Assembly: GCA_963969395.1 (NCBI GenBank)
Contig: OZ017801.1
Location: 9,181,611 to 9,245,610 of the forward strand
DNA from: Pseudoscleropodium purum
Taxonomy: Eukaryota > Streptophyta > Bryopsida > Hypnales > Brachytheciaceae
DNA length: 64,000 nt
Direction of reading: 5' to 3'
The notes beneath the pieces were generated by a model, which was not told the DNA's origin, ran no database searches, and worked only from the letters and a program-made list of their open reading frames with translations. The position numbers and the translations under genes are program-made. Each line of letters opens with the position of its first letter. Positions within the stretch are counted from its first letter, which is position 1. This document shows positions 35,605 through 48,396 of this stretch, in pieces.

Positions 35605-35995
35605 GTTAAAAGTAGAAATTGTATTCAATGTAGAATTTCAAATATCATTGAGGCATAGTAGAATAAATTTAAAAAAAATTTGAACTTGAAAAAGGTGTTG
35701 AATTAAACTAAATTTCATTTCCAAAAATCTGTTTGAGATTTCAACTCTCCAATCAAAAATTATGGACAAAACTCAAAGAGGGGTTGGAAAGATATTTTTT
35801 TTGACAATTTTAAACATCTTCTAAGAATTTTGTTCATAACTTTTGATTAGAGGGTTGAAATCTCAAACGGATCTTTGAAGATGAAACTTATCTTTATTTA
35901 ACATCTTTTCATAATTCAAAGTTTTTTGAAAAAGATTATTATTATATAACTAAATGATGTTTGAAGTTCTACATAGAATACAATTTCTAGGTTTT
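35605..35995. repeat. Large imperfect inverted repeat (foldback)
   Basis: The left arm (about 35605-35772) and right arm (about 35828-35992) are reverse complements over more than 150 bp. The strongest part pairs GAGATTTCAACTCTCCAATC with GATTAGAGGGTTGAAATCTC; outer parts pair AGAAATTGTATTCAATGTAG with CTACATAGAATACAATTTCT. The loop is about 55 bp. It interrupts satellite A and may be a MITE or a foldback element; no target duplication was fixed. Confidence 0.7.
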
Positions 35996-37418
35996 GACAA
36001 GAGCAGTCAAACTCATTTTCAAATTGTCCCATACCCTTTGATGATTCATCACAGACACTGAATTTTATTAAAAGTAAGTCCTCTCCACCTTATACATCTA
36101 GAATCTATTAATGAATTACCTTCAATTTACAATCTTGAATTTTCTTGATGGTTGGTAGTGAAATGATAGATGGTATTTGATTCAATTGATTGCTATTGTG
36201 TTTTTTTTAAACTTTTAGCAAACCATCTTTACATTTATTTGTAAATTTGGTTATTTAATTAAGACCACATTAACAAGGTCGTGTTCTATAGTCCAAACTA
36301 GCAATTGAAGAAAAATTGAAAATATGCACCCTAAATTTGTATTGTCCAAGTGACACATCACACTACCAAAAATTTACACCTCGTTAACGAGCCATGTTGT
36401 ACAACCCAAGCCAACAGTCAAATTTTCTTTTTGAAAAAAATGAATCCTAAGCTTATACAACCCAAGCAAGATACAAAACAATTGAAAACTGACACCTTGT
36501 TAACATAGCTATATTCTACAATCCAAATTAGTAATTAAAAAATCTTGTATTGTCCAAGTGAGACATCAAACTACCAAAAATTGACACCTTATTAATGAAG
36601 CTATGTTCTACAACCCAAACCAACAATCAAAGAAAAAAAAATTTGAAACCTAAAATTTAAACTTTTTACATCTAAGTGAGACACAAAACAACAAAAAATT
36701 AAGACCTCGTCAATGAGGCCATATTTTATAGCCTAAATGAGCAGTCACAAAAAAAATTTGAAACCTACACTTTAAACTTGTTATGTTTAGGTGAGACACA
36801 AAACAATAAGAAATTAAGACCTCGTCAACGAGGCCATATTCTATACCTCAAACTAGAAATCAAAGAAAAAAAATTGAAACCTATACTTTAAACTTGTTAC
36901 ATCTAAGTGAGACACAAAACAATAAGAAATTAAGACCTCATCAACGACACCATGTTCAACAACCCAAATCAGCAATCAAAGAAAAAAAATTGAAACCTAT
37001 ACTTTAAACTTGATATATCTAAGTGAGATACAAAACAATAAGAAATTAAGACCTCGTCAACAAGGCTATGTTCTCTAGCCTAAATGAGAAATCAATGAAA
37101 GAAATTTGAAACCTAAACTTTAAATTTGTTATGTCTAAGTGGGACACAAAACAACAAAAAATTAAGACTTCATCAACAAGGCCATGTTCTATAGTCCAAG
37201 CTAACAATCAAGAAGAATTTTAAAAAGCAACTAAAAGCACACACTATAAAGTTATACCATTCGAGTGAAAACCTAAACCACCCAAAATTGACCCTTCATT
37301 AACAAAGTCCTATTCTAAAATCTAAGCTAATAGTAAAAAAAATTTGAAAACATGCACCTAATCTTGTAGCATTCTAATAAAATGAAAAACAATGCAAGAT
37401 TGACGCCTCATTAATGAG

Positions 37419-37743
37419 CAGGGTTGACGAATTTCTACGTCTGCCCGAAAAAGGCGTCCGTAACCCAGACGTCCGTCTTCACGGATGCCAGCGGATGCAG
37501 TGTCCCTCCCGTCGTCGGAAGGCAGACGAGCGGGGCGGGGCGGACAGACGGGGCGAACGCCCAGATCATGCGGATTAGATTAGTCCGCGTGTCGATCGGA
37601 CGGCCGTAACCGGGCGAACGGGTATCAGGGCGGACGGAGGGACAGGCGGACGGGGCGGACGGCGTCTACGAATGTTAGTGGACGCTGCGGACATAGCGTC
37701 CGCCTCCGGACGTCCCGGATGTCCGACCGTCCTATCAACTCTG
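37419..37743 (+). mobile_element. GC-rich hAT-type MITE, copy 4
   Basis: A 325-bp element, ends CAGGGTTGAC and ATCAACTCTG (two changes from the consensus end), with a perfect 8-bp duplication TTAATGAG at 37411-37418 and 37744-37751. It lies inside satellite A, in the same orientation as copies 1 and 2. Confidence 0.9.
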
Positions 37744-37800
37744 TTAATGAGGCTATGTTCTACAACTCAAATGAGTAATCTAGCTAATTGAAAATGGCAA

Positions 37801-38802
37801 ATAGTAAGGAGTTTTGGTGGCTTTATTTTCCAAAGCATTGACACCTTCAATGCATTCAGGGATACCCTCCCTCCCTTCACTACACTTCTCTCCATCCTTT
37901 TGCAACAAGGCACTCTTTAAGTTTATAATAGCAACAACAATAAGTAATGCAAAACAAAGAAAACTATGCAAAAGCAAATACAAGCCTAGCCAACAAGTTC
38001 TTCTTTGGTCTCAAATCAAAAAATTAAAAAAACAAGGAAGAAATTGGTAGATGTAGGGCAAAAGAATCGTGTGAACAAATTTTGTAATTTTAAAGATTTG
38101 GAGTCTAAATAAGTAAATATTTTCTCACATGCATTATAAACTTACAAGACACCTCAATTTTTTTCAAATTTTTTAGATTCACAAGGAATTTTACAAAAAT
38201 TGTCAAAGTTCTTTGAAAATACATGGGCAAGATTGGTCAAAAAATCTTCCAACTCTAAAGACTTCAAAGTGGATTTTTATATGCTAAATTTGTTTTTAGG
38301 CTAGCAAACAATCAAAAACTCTCCATTTTTTCCATGCTGTATACCGTTGGAATTGTCTTCTTAGATTGAATGATATGTTTAATGTCAAATGCACTTTTAA
38401 CAAATAAAAACATGTATATGTAAATTGAACTCCTCACAATCTAATGACTTTAGTTTTGGCGACAAATAAAAAAATTTGCCAAATTTGTGCTTCTTAGAGA
38501 CATGTTATTCTTTGGTGTATTTGATTGGCATACATCTTCTCTAATTTCATCTATACTATTAAGCTTTATAATATTTGTTTTTTTACTATTTTTTGTCGAA
38601 GTATCCCCATACTAAAAATGCCCAACTTCAACTCCATGATCTTCATAGAACAAGGTCCAAATAGTACTATTAATTTCAGTTTATTAGCCTTTATGAGCGT
38701 TTAACAATTTTCAATTTTTCTAATTCTTTCTTACTAGAAAAGAAAATACCCACCTTATGTTTCTTCCTATGAGAATCCTTTGACATCCCTCTAGCTTGAA
38801 GA
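37801..38802. other. AT-rich intergenic DNA
   Basis: Nothing beyond short ORFs without motifs. Confidence 0.4.
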
Positions 38803-39383
38803 CACTATAAGAAAACTAATTCTTTTTTTTCGGAGGCAACTTGTCAATCTCTCCAATATATAACACTTTGGGAGTCTAATGAATGTATTATCAACCAATG
38901 AATTAGACCTTCTCTAGACAGAATGACATCTATTTACTAAGACATAAGCGGTTATTAAAGTCATCCTTTCTTCATTCAACTGTCTCATAATCACTAACAT
39001 TTGAAGATATCACCCCTACAATAAAAAAAGGCCTCCATTTGGTGATTTTTGATGTGCCTTCATCTAATCATCTTTGAGTGTAGTATTATTTAGAAGTAAT
39101 CATTTCAAGGATTATATAATGGTAACTAAAATAAAATAACTCAATTGAATGCCATGCATAAAATCCTTAAATGTAAACCTGCCAATTTAAATTTCAAATC
39201 ACTACAACCCAATATATGAAACAACCAAAATTCATATGTGCTACTTTATATTCATTTACCTACTATTACAAAGAAGCTTTTGGATTCTTCTACATAAGCA
39301 TTGTAAGAGAATAGTGTTTATTCAGACATTTTTCTATCAATTCGGACACAATTAGTTAATTCAAATGTTATTTTCTTGTAGTG
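38803..39383. mobile_element. Candidate small CACTA-like MITE
   Basis: The left end CACTATAAGAAAA and the right end TTTTCTTGTAGTG are inverted repeats with one mismatch in 13. TAATTC and a TCCGAATT/TTCGGA pair follow inside each end. The interval is 581 bp and non-coding. Flanking trinucleotides (AGA and AAG) do not match, so the call is tentative. Confidence 0.4.
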
Positions 39384-41910
39384 AAGTAATGACATTGAGC
39401 ATGAGTTTGTAGATTGTATGCACAAGAAAGTATAGACATGGCACTTATTTGCAATAATGAATCTAACATTCAAATTTCATTTCTTTACAACAATGATGGT
39501 AACGTATGGGTATCTACATTGGTTTGTAGTATAAGGTTCAACCTAGAATTGTTGTCCTTGTAGGTGGAGAAGGAGCTATTCAATTCCAACTAAGGGAGTT
39601 TATGTTATATCTAAATCATGCTACCAAAGATCTAAAATGACTGAGGAGACATTTTGAAGTTTTTCCTAGGCAATTACTATATTTTTGATATTTGAAGAGT
39701 TTCTACATCAAAATTGACAAAAATTCTCACACATCGGTCTACAACCTCTATTATTCAAATTTTTTAAGAAACTAGTGTGAAAGTAGAATCTTTGAGTTAT
39801 AGCTATATTAATCTTATACAATCTTCCGACAATGATGTTGTTGACTACCATTTAGAGAACAGGAAGGTAAAGGAATTTACACTTGAACATGTTGGTATAT
39901 ACAATTATCATTTATTTAATTGATTCTTAGATGGGCATGAACAAGTTGAAGCTTTCTAGTTATAAAAAACCCAAACATTGGGTAAGCTCCACTAAAATTT
40001 CCTTTTTTTTATAAATTTTAATGCTTTAATCCATTTCTAGCAACACTATATTTGTCAAATATTAATTGTTATACTTATTTATCCATAGTAGTCATGCAAC
40101 ACTTTTGAATCTTTCTTTTTGTACAAAGAACATTAGTGGTGTCTAAGTGCTCTATGTGAACCAAAAATTTAGCAATGCAGGCACAAACCTTGAAGAAGTA
40201 GATGTACTCTACAACTTCACATTTTTGCAAACTCAGCTCATGAATGGTGTAGTTCTATAGAAAAATGCCGTTGATGAAGATCCTCTATTTATATAGCTAT
40301 TAATCAAGGGATTCTTAAAACTTAATAATGTGGTATTAGATTGTTATACATGTCTGGGTACCTCCCATTAGTTATCATTATTTAAACTATGCTTTTTTAA
40401 ACTATCATTATTTAAACTATTTAAACTATGTTTTTTTTCTACATTGTGTGTAACATATTTGCTTCAACTAATAACATTGCATTCAATGAATAGGGACCTC
40501 TATCCATGCATGCTACAATATTGAATGTCATTTGGTGGCCTTGGAAAGTGATTGTGAGACTTTCGAAACTCTCTTTCAACTTTTGAACATACCTTCTACT
40601 TCTACTAATACCATCCAAACCAAGCGCCCTCTACTTGTACAACTTGATGATCCTAATGACAAGGACATTGTGAGGCCTTTTGCAAGGCTCCAAAAGAAAT
40701 GTTGTTGTAATTAAGTTTTTTTTTTCTCTTATTCATGTCTTTATTTTCTTTTATTGAATGTGCAATATTTCAAAATTTATTCAAATTTTCTAATTGTTTA
40801 TTCATTGCACCTTGTAGAGACAATCCTCTTTGGCACCTTATGTTCTTGCCTTCTCTTAGTTCCAAGATTTTGCCATATTACATCCAAACTTTAGCGACAA
40901 CCATGATAGAGGCTCCATCATCCATTTTTGTTGTTGAATGTCATTCATACAATGTTGTTGTCAAGAAGTTTTTATACTTGAAAGACAATGTTGACACACT
41001 AGGGCTTAAATGCAATGATTTTAGTGAAGCGAATGATCATTCTTCTCCCATGTGTAGTATTGGGTCCAATTGATCTTGTTTGAAGCACTATTGTTGTTAT
41101 TTGGTTTTCTAATATCTAATGTCATATAGTGAGACCAAAAAGGTCACTACATTCATGTACTTTATCATATTTTTGAGTTATATTTCATTCTCATGATCCT
41201 TAGTGTGGTGGTAAGGGTCATCTTCATTCTAAAATTCATCCATTTTAGAAGACATCTTCAATTTAGAGGTCAATCATTGGAATTTCTATGGATTTAATTA
41301 ATTAATTTCAATTAGCAATATATGTTGCTTCTTTTAGATGGAAACATGGAATAGAACTTGTAAATGTTGGTGCTAATATAGAAATAAATTTTGTAAGCCT
41401 CAATATTGTTTAAAAGGAATTATATATATTAATTGAAAACAATATCTTTCCTACAATGGTTTCATATTAAGTTATAAACACAAGTTCCTAGTTTCCAAAA
41501 AATCATCCTAAACTTTGGATGCAAGGTACTTGGTAATTGACTCTTATCCTAAACAACTAATTTTTTGGACACACTCAACAATAATCCAAATTCTTTTTAT
41601 CCAATGTCATAAACAACAAATGTATTTCATCCAACATAGTCAATTACAAAAAAAAATCATCCAACTCCATTCATTTCCATTCATCCCCATTCATCCTTTT
41701 GGGGTCATTTATAATTACATAATTTTTTCCTAAACTATAGACATAAACATTATATGGTAAAAAGTTAAAATCTTTTCACATATTTTTAAAAAATACTCAA
41801 TGCTCAATGCGCTTTGCTCTTTGCTCATACTTTAGCAACCCTAATATGAGATAGAGATGTAGAAAACTCTAGCGCTCTCATACCCATTGCTGAATTGGTT
41901 TTCAGCAACT
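39384..41910. other. AT-rich intergenic DNA
   Basis: Plus-strand ORFs at 40532-40714 and 40735-41073 are adjacent but show no motif. A TCCATTCATTTCCATTCATCCCCATTCATCC simple repeat lies near 41668-41697. No supported gene. Confidence 0.35.
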
Positions 41911-42690
41911 TTAGGTCATATGAGATTGTTGGGCATACCATAGACATGGAACCAACCTGCACAAAAGAATCTTCATGCTAGACAAATCAGAGGTGGTTAA
42001 CCTCAAACTTGAAATAATGGACACTATGTCCATTTTTTGAGATTTCTTGATGTCATCTTTGAATAAGGCAAGGTCCACAAGTGGAACTTGAACCTCTTCA
42101 ACATCATTCACATTCTCATCCATGCCTATCTTTGGTTGCTCACCAAAATTAGAAGTTACGCATGGCGATACTTCATCATTAATGGCCATAGTGTGTACAA
42201 CAATATCAACATGACATTCATAAGATTTTGTGATAATTGCTTCAAGAGCTCATAAGTATATAAGAAATATTTACTCATTAGAAAATGCCATCCAAGTACA
42301 AGCAAGTCAAAATATTAGTGAGCAACCCTAAAGAGCACAAACACTAGGCTCCGTAATTGCACAATAGTGTCCACATCAATAAATTAGAATGTCGTCATCT
42401 TCATGTGGTCCCAAAGCTATCACTAAGTCCTCATGGGTACAAGTGCAGAACTCCTCTGAAATTGGTGACAAGGGCTCTTCCTTAGTTACTTGACCAGAAC
42501 CAATAGAAGAACAAGTAGATTGCAGAGGAGAGGAAAGCCCTCCACCGATCACCCTACCATTCACTAAGTCTAGGTTTGGAATTACCGCGACTATTGACCC
42601 TTTGGATGTCAAATGTGGCTGACTATCAATATCACCACTACCAGGTTGCTCAAGAGAAATGGAGCCAACATCAATACGTCCGAGTACCAC
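41911..42690 (-). pseudogene. Unrecognised coding-like remnant
   Basis: Two minus-strand ORFs, 42376-42690 (GGGLSSPLQSTCSSIGSGQV, EEPLSPISEEFCTCTHEDLV) and 41911-42189 (NVNDVEEVQVPLVDLALFKD, SIISSLRLTTSDLSSMKILL). The acidic, Ser-rich text is above the local background for coding, but no domain is visible. Possibly the tail of a LINE ORF1 or an eroded host exon. Confidence 0.25.
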
Positions 42691-42804
42691 TAGTTGACGA
42701 ATAGGATTAGGTTCAAGAGCAATTTCTTCACTTGCCTTTCCGGAAGTAGTACCCTAGTCAATAAATACAGAGCCTAATTAATATGAAGCTTTGGCATAAT
42801 GTTA

Positions 42805-42986
42805 TAGAGAGGAGGTGAATGCCCCCCTCTGGGTTCCGAGACATTAATACAAGGATCTAATTATATGCAACTCGTGACCTTCTAAGGTCCTCCAAAATTC
42901 AAAACTAAACCGCATGCTCAAGAAGGGGGGGATCAATTCCCCCCTCTTAGTACCAAGACACTCTACACAAGTTCCAACTGTATGCA
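42805..42986. repeat. Satellite B, segment 1
   Basis: First visible units of a ~116-bp satellite whose hallmark is a palindrome of the form GGGGGATCAATTCCCCC. The segment ends at ATGCA (42982-42986), the target duplication of the next insertion. Confidence 0.8.
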
Positions 42987-45407
42987 TGTAGAATACAGAT
43001 TTTGGTTTTTAGGTTACTTTTTAGTTTTTTTTGGAAATGTATGTAGAAAGTAGTCTAAAAAGTAGAAAAAATAGCTTAAAAGTAGACTAAAAAGTAAAAA
43101 CACTAAAAAACAAAAAATAGCTAAAAGTAATTGAAAAAGCAATTTTTTAAACTTTGTATAGTGTGAATAGGGCAGTTTGGATGGATGAAGTACCTAATGG
43201 ATGAAAAACTGCATAGAAGGATGAAAGATTCTAAAAGGTGCCAAAAAGATGAATAGGACGTGATATGGATGAAAAATTGCAAAATGAATGAATGAGGCAT
43301 CAAATTGGATGAAAAAAAGAAAAACAAAAAGAAAACGATTGGAAGAGGGGTGAGCCTTCTTCCCGACATTTGAAAAGATACAAGGGAAAAAAAAAAAAAA
43401 TTTCCTCTCTCTCTAGCATTCAGTATAGTAGCAAGTCTAGTCGTTTTCTTTGAACTCCTAGACTATAATACGTGTCAATACTATTAAATATAAGAAAATT
43501 ATTGAAATAAATCGTGCACCAGCTTGTATTGCTGTATGCTATTGTATTTAGTTGTACAATTGATCGGTGAATCAAATTGTTTGTAGGTGTGCCGTGTTGA
43601 GTAAGTCTGTGCAACTGAAAATCTCAAGTTCAGAATTGTTTGCTAGTGAATAATTGTCTATTTGCCAAGTGAATTTGGTTGTTAAGTGAATGAAGTGTTT
43701 GTCAAGTTGTTGGCTGCGAGCGTGTGATTAAAATCTGTTGATTGAATCGACTACTAAGAAGTAGTGATCGACGAGAAGAGCAATCGACGAAGTTGCACCG
43801 AGCCAGTACCATAAGTTGAATTGTTGTGAATATAATATGAAAACTGGTCAGTCTAATTGCTAAATGATTGAGAAGTGTAAGACTGTGAGTCAAGTTGTTT
43901 AGATTTGTAATTAAGAAAGATTGCAGCAAACACTTATGAACTCGATTTGTCTCCAGTATGAGATTACAGTAAGCTGGTTGTAGCCAATGAAAGAAGTCTG
44001 AAATTTAGCTGATCAATTAGTATCGTCCATTTGTCTGTGGGCTATTTTCAATTGGGAATGATTTGTCTCAATATTGTAAGGATTGAGTTAGTGATGAGTC
44101 AAGTTTAATCATAAAGGTTTTGTGGAGTTTTGAGTAATTCAAACGAATTGGCTCGAATGATGACCATAATTATATGAGCAAATCAACGACTGCGCTCGGT
44201 TGCAAACAACCCACCGAGAATATTTGTCTGACTAATTCAACTTTGGAAGAAAACCGCACGTGCGCGTGCGTGTGTGTTGTGATTAACTATATTTGCATGA
44301 AATTACCTGAGCAAGGAGCTGCAAGTGGCCAAACAATTGATTTTTGAATTGCTCAAGCCTTGAGAATTTAGTGAAGCAGATTGATCGGAATTCAGAGGCG
44401 CGGCATTTTTTTTTTCTCTGAAGAAATTAGGGATTTGAACCTCCAAATTCATATGTGTTGCCACGGCCATAGGCCCCTTAGCACGGTCATAGGATCTTTG
44501 GTACGGCAATAGGATCTACGGGCCATAAATTAAATTACATCAATAAAATTGAAATTTTGACCTCAAAATTTGGATGAATTGATCGAAAACAAAATAAATA
44601 TCCAAATTTTTTTAACGATCCTTGGGCCGTGAACCTCATTTGGAATATCTATCCTACAACTTCTAAAATAAAACTTGTAATTCATATCTTGGATTTAGAA
44701 TTAGGCGAAAACGTGAGATTATATGTTCTTTGTGGTTGATATATGTTTGTTTATATTTAGGGACGACTCACCCTGTGGTTTTGGACCTATTGCCTTGAGA
44801 CTTGTTGCCCAATTTTAAAAGAAAGGAGAAAGCTCAAAGACCAAGAATCTAGTATTTTGTCCTAAACATTTCATACCTTGCATACTGGACGTATTGCCCA
44901 CTAAGACTGCCACATGTAGTCATTTTGCACATAGATTCGTAAAGCTCAGAAAGAGCAATACTGTCCCTATTGCCCAATTCATAAAAAAGTGTTAATTAAA
45001 GAATTATTTGTATATTTTAAAAGTATTATCTTGTATATATATGATTAGGTCATAGGTTGCATCCATGTATAAGACGTATTGCCTACCCTGACGTGTTGCC
45101 AAAGATATGTTGCCCACTCTAGAATACTATATAGGACCAGGACTCATAGAGCATTGTGTCTGCATTAGTGATAATGGATTGTCCACCAAATTGAGAGAAC
45201 TTGGGAATAAAGAAAGAAAAAAAGAGAATAGAAGTATAAGAATAAAGTTTCCAGGTATAATTCATTAAGTTAATACATATGACCTAAATCTACTTTAAAA
45301 GTGACATTAGATGCACTAACGATAGACTACATTGGCTTATCCACGAATGAACTCCTATACTACTGGTACTTGGCAAAAAGTAAAAGTTAGTAAAAAAATA
45401 CCTCACA
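42987..45407. mobile_element. TG...CA insertion of 2421 bp, possible solo LTR
   Basis: The sequence begins TGTAGAATAC and ends ATACCTCACA. It is flanked by a perfect 5-bp duplication ATGCA (42982-42986 and 45408-45412) and splits satellite B cleanly. It has no coding capacity and no internal LTR pair, so a solo LTR is the simplest view. Inside are CGTATTGCCC/CCTATTGCC words repeated between 44785 and 45120, three CACGG-CATAGG words (44460-44520), and a CACGTGCGCGTGCGTGTGTG tract near 44257. Confidence 0.55.
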
Positions 45408-45769
45408 ATGCAATTAGGCACTCTCAGGGTCCTCCAAAATTCAAAACCTAAACTGCAAAGCTCAAAAAGGGGGGGGGATCAATTCCCTCCTCTTGATACC
45501 GAGACACCCTATACAAGCTTTGATTGTATGCAACTAGGGACCCTTAGAATTGTCCAAAATTCCAAACTTAAACTATAAAGTTTAAGAAGGGGGCATCAAT
45601 TCCCCCCTCTTGGTGTTATAAGACCTTACACAAGCTTCGATTGTATGCAATTGGAGATCCTTAGGGTCCTTCAAAATTCAAAACCTAAACCTCAAAGCTC
45701 AAGGGGGGGATGAATTCTTCCCTCTTGATGTTGAGACACCTTCCATAAGCTTCAACTATATGCAACTGG
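45408..45769. repeat. Satellite B, segment 2
   Basis: Three units with palindromes near 45471, 45588 and 45703 (spacing 117 and 115 bp). It ends in ACTGG, the target duplication of the gypsy element. Confidence 0.85.
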
Positions 45770-45970
45770 TGTTAGGACCCAAACCTATTACCATGGAACC
45801 CATGTCCGTGGGGCTGGCTAAACGGTTAGCAGTTAGTCGTTGAGCTAACCATTCCTGGCAGCCTATATCTTGCCTGTGGAGGGGCATGTCCTCCACTACA
45901 CATTCTTCCTAATTACATGAACTGGCTACCTGTTGAACGCAAACCTATCTCCCATGTCCCGACTCTAACA
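45770..45970 (+). repeat. Gypsy 5' LTR
   Basis: 201 bp, TGTTAGGACCC ... CTCTAACA. Almost identical to 53120-53320. Contains GGCTAAACGGTTAGC and GTTGAGCTAACC, a pair of near-inverted words. Confidence 0.95.
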
Positions 45971-48396
45971 TTACGTGCAGTCCATGAGGTTTCTTTCGAT
46001 GGGTAGAAGTCATACAGATTGAGTAAGGATGGTGAGGGATCAGGATAATCCACGATCGGCGATCAGGAAGGTTCGGAACGGTAGTGTTCGATCAGCCTCA
46101 TGGAAGAGAGACGATTGTTGTTTAACGACTGACGGGGGTTTTGTGCTCAGTATTTACTCTGAGGTTGAGAATTTTGCTGGTTTCCATTGATTAGGTACTT
46201 CGGGATAGCATGGTCTCCATCGATTAGGTACTTCGGGACAGTAGCGAGGCACGCAGTTTCGTGTGTACCTTGGGAGGCTGGGGTGGAGGATTGCGGTCCA
46301 AGACTTGGCTGTTGTTCTGCGAAATCTGCTGGATGGTTCGGTGAGCGTGGTGCTGGATGGTGCCTTGCGGTTGCTGGATTGGGAACACGTTGGGAGGTAT
46401 GTATGGAACTATGAGCTAGTTGTTGTCATATCAGAGAGGAAATGCCAGGGGCCAAGGATTCCGTCATACATCATGTTACAATTAAGACGTCAATAAACTA
46501 AACCACAAGATGGGACATCGAAATCCACTGGTTGGAGAAGAGCAAAAGATGATCTCCGACTTCATTCAAGTTCAATCTTCTTGATCCCTGTCTGGCGGCT
46601 TTCCACAAGGCAAGAGCATCCTCGGCATAACATTGTAATGCACACTTCCGATGGACCCATTCTCTGTGACTGCAAAGAAGGACAAATAGCGAGGCATGCC
46701 AATATCCGAGGCATAACTATTCCTCTGGATATTCACTGCCGCTCAAAGTGACCGGCCTGCATCATGACTAATTGACGTTGCAGCCAAAAGGCAGTGATGA
46801 ATACGTGAAGGAGTTCCAGAAACACCGAGAGCTCCCGGGTGTACAACTGCAAATGCTCCGCTAATATAGCACAACGATGTTGCGAAGTCGAAAGTCATTT
46901 CCGATTTCGCCTCCGACCGCGCCTTTTGCCTCGGCGGACCACACTGTTCTGATTGGGTTCGACTCCGTCGTCAGACCGATGGCCCCGATGCTTCCGCTCT
47001 TGCCTCCGGTCGACGCTCCACCGTCTCGACACCGCAGCCTTCGCGGCGCACCTGCAACAGCCTCCGCACTTTAGTCCTTCGACGCACCTACACTGATCTG
47101 ATCGGTCCGAACATGGTTTCCGCCGCTGACGCCCTTCAACTCACGGCCTGCAGGTGAAGCGCTACCGCCTGCATGGCCTGAAACCGCCCGACGAACGGAC
47201 CCTGGGACAGAATTCATCGCTGGCCCAGACTACGAACTCTTCCCCGAAGACGGGCCGGTTTGATCGAACCACTACGTTGACTGTCCAACTGCTCCGCATG
47301 GGCGCATGCTGGGGCGACGACTCAGCAACTACCATCGGAGGCTGAACCTCTGGGCGGCACTGATCAGGGCTACGATTGCGGAGGGGGAAGGCTGGCTCTC
47401 ACATGGTGAGTCCAGGGACCTCAAGCTCGCAGAGGCGATCGTCAAGGACTACCGCAATGCCACTGATGCAGACATGATCCTAGAGGAGGTGCGGAGGCAC
47501 CGCGGGGAGAGAGAGGCGGCCTTTAGTAGTCCCTCAATGGATTGGGCGCACGGGCTCCACGATTCACCAATGGCTGCATTTCTGGAAGCCACGCGTTCCG
47601 TCATCAGCGCGTGGGGGAGGCAATGCCGGGGCGACGACTCACAATAACGGAGCTGCGGGCGGCGTTTCGGAGGGCTCTTCTGCGCAGGCAGGTACGTGAG
47701 GCAATCGGAAAGCTCACCAAGTATTGGTTCGAAAACTACTACTGTGGAATCACGTAATCGATGATCGAAGGGAGTACCACATTGGCGGAAATACAAATGT
47801 TCAAAGCTAAACTCCTGCGGATAGAGGAGGAGCGGGCGGTGGACTTCAACTTCAGCGACAGCTTCGGCATCGACGATGAGATTGACTCCTCGCCATTAGA
47901 CCATTTCATTGGTACCATGCAACTGCTGGTCGCAGAAGTCCAACAGAAGGTGGCCAACAGGCGGTGAACTCGCGACGCTGGTAACGGAGGCGCGGAGCAG
48001 GCAAATGACGGCGCAGAGCAAGGGCCGGGCCAATCCGACCACACAAGGCCCGCAAGAATGGCCAAGCAGGCGTGGCGGCAGGGCCCGGGGCTGCGACCAT
48101 TGGGCGCGGACGAACGGCCGGAGGTGGAGTTCCACGGCACGGGCTGCAGACACGACAGCACCACGGCCATAGGCTCCACCCGGTGAAGGCGCCACGGCGG
48201 CACACACCGCGGGGAGAGAAATCAGTAGTAGGCACCGCGAGGAGAGGGATCGGCAGCAGGCACCACGGGTAGAGGGGCCACAGCCGTAGGCTGGGCGTGG
48301 CCATAGGCCAGGGGGCCACGAGTAAAGGGGCAAGTACACACAGCTGCGCCCCCCAAGCACGAAGGTAGTAGAGAAGGCGGGACACATACGGGGTCG
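45971..48396 (+). other. Gypsy 5' leader, 2.4 kb, no primer-binding site seen
   Basis: Directly after the LTR the sequence is TTACGTGCAGTCCATGAGG, which has no TGG start and does not match the initiator tRNA-Met 3' end. A near-duplicate CCATYGATTAGGTACTTCGGGA occurs twice at 46175-46230. From about 46870 to 48390 the leader is GC-rich with ORFs in several frames (for example 47306-47647), suggesting captured or foreign sequence. Words such as CACGGCCATAGGC recur near 48160-48310. Confidence 0.6.

Larger units (their letters stand above)
35030..37800. repeat. Satellite A, ~116-bp tandem repeat
   Basis: Units recur at 36681, 36796, 36912, 37027 and 37144 (start of ACACAAAACA), spacing 115-117 bp. 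Each has AATTAAGACCTCGTCAACGAGGCCATATTCTATA-like text, in which ACCTCGT and ACGAGG form a short hairpin, followed by TTGAAACCTA and TAAACTTGT. More diverged units occur at 35030-35345 and 36240-36660. The array is interrupted by a foldback (35605-35995) and hAT MITE copy 4. Confidence 0.8.

Noticed and set aside
35030..37800. Regular direct repeats as a CRISPR array
   Set aside because: Units of ~116 bp are similar over their whole length, with no unique spacers, and the context is a plant nuclear genome. It is a satellite.
14861..39383. CACTA ends at 14861 and 39383 as the two ends of one element
   Set aside because: The flanking trinucleotides differ (TAT and AAG), the inner end sequences differ, and the region between includes unrelated satellite and transposase debris.
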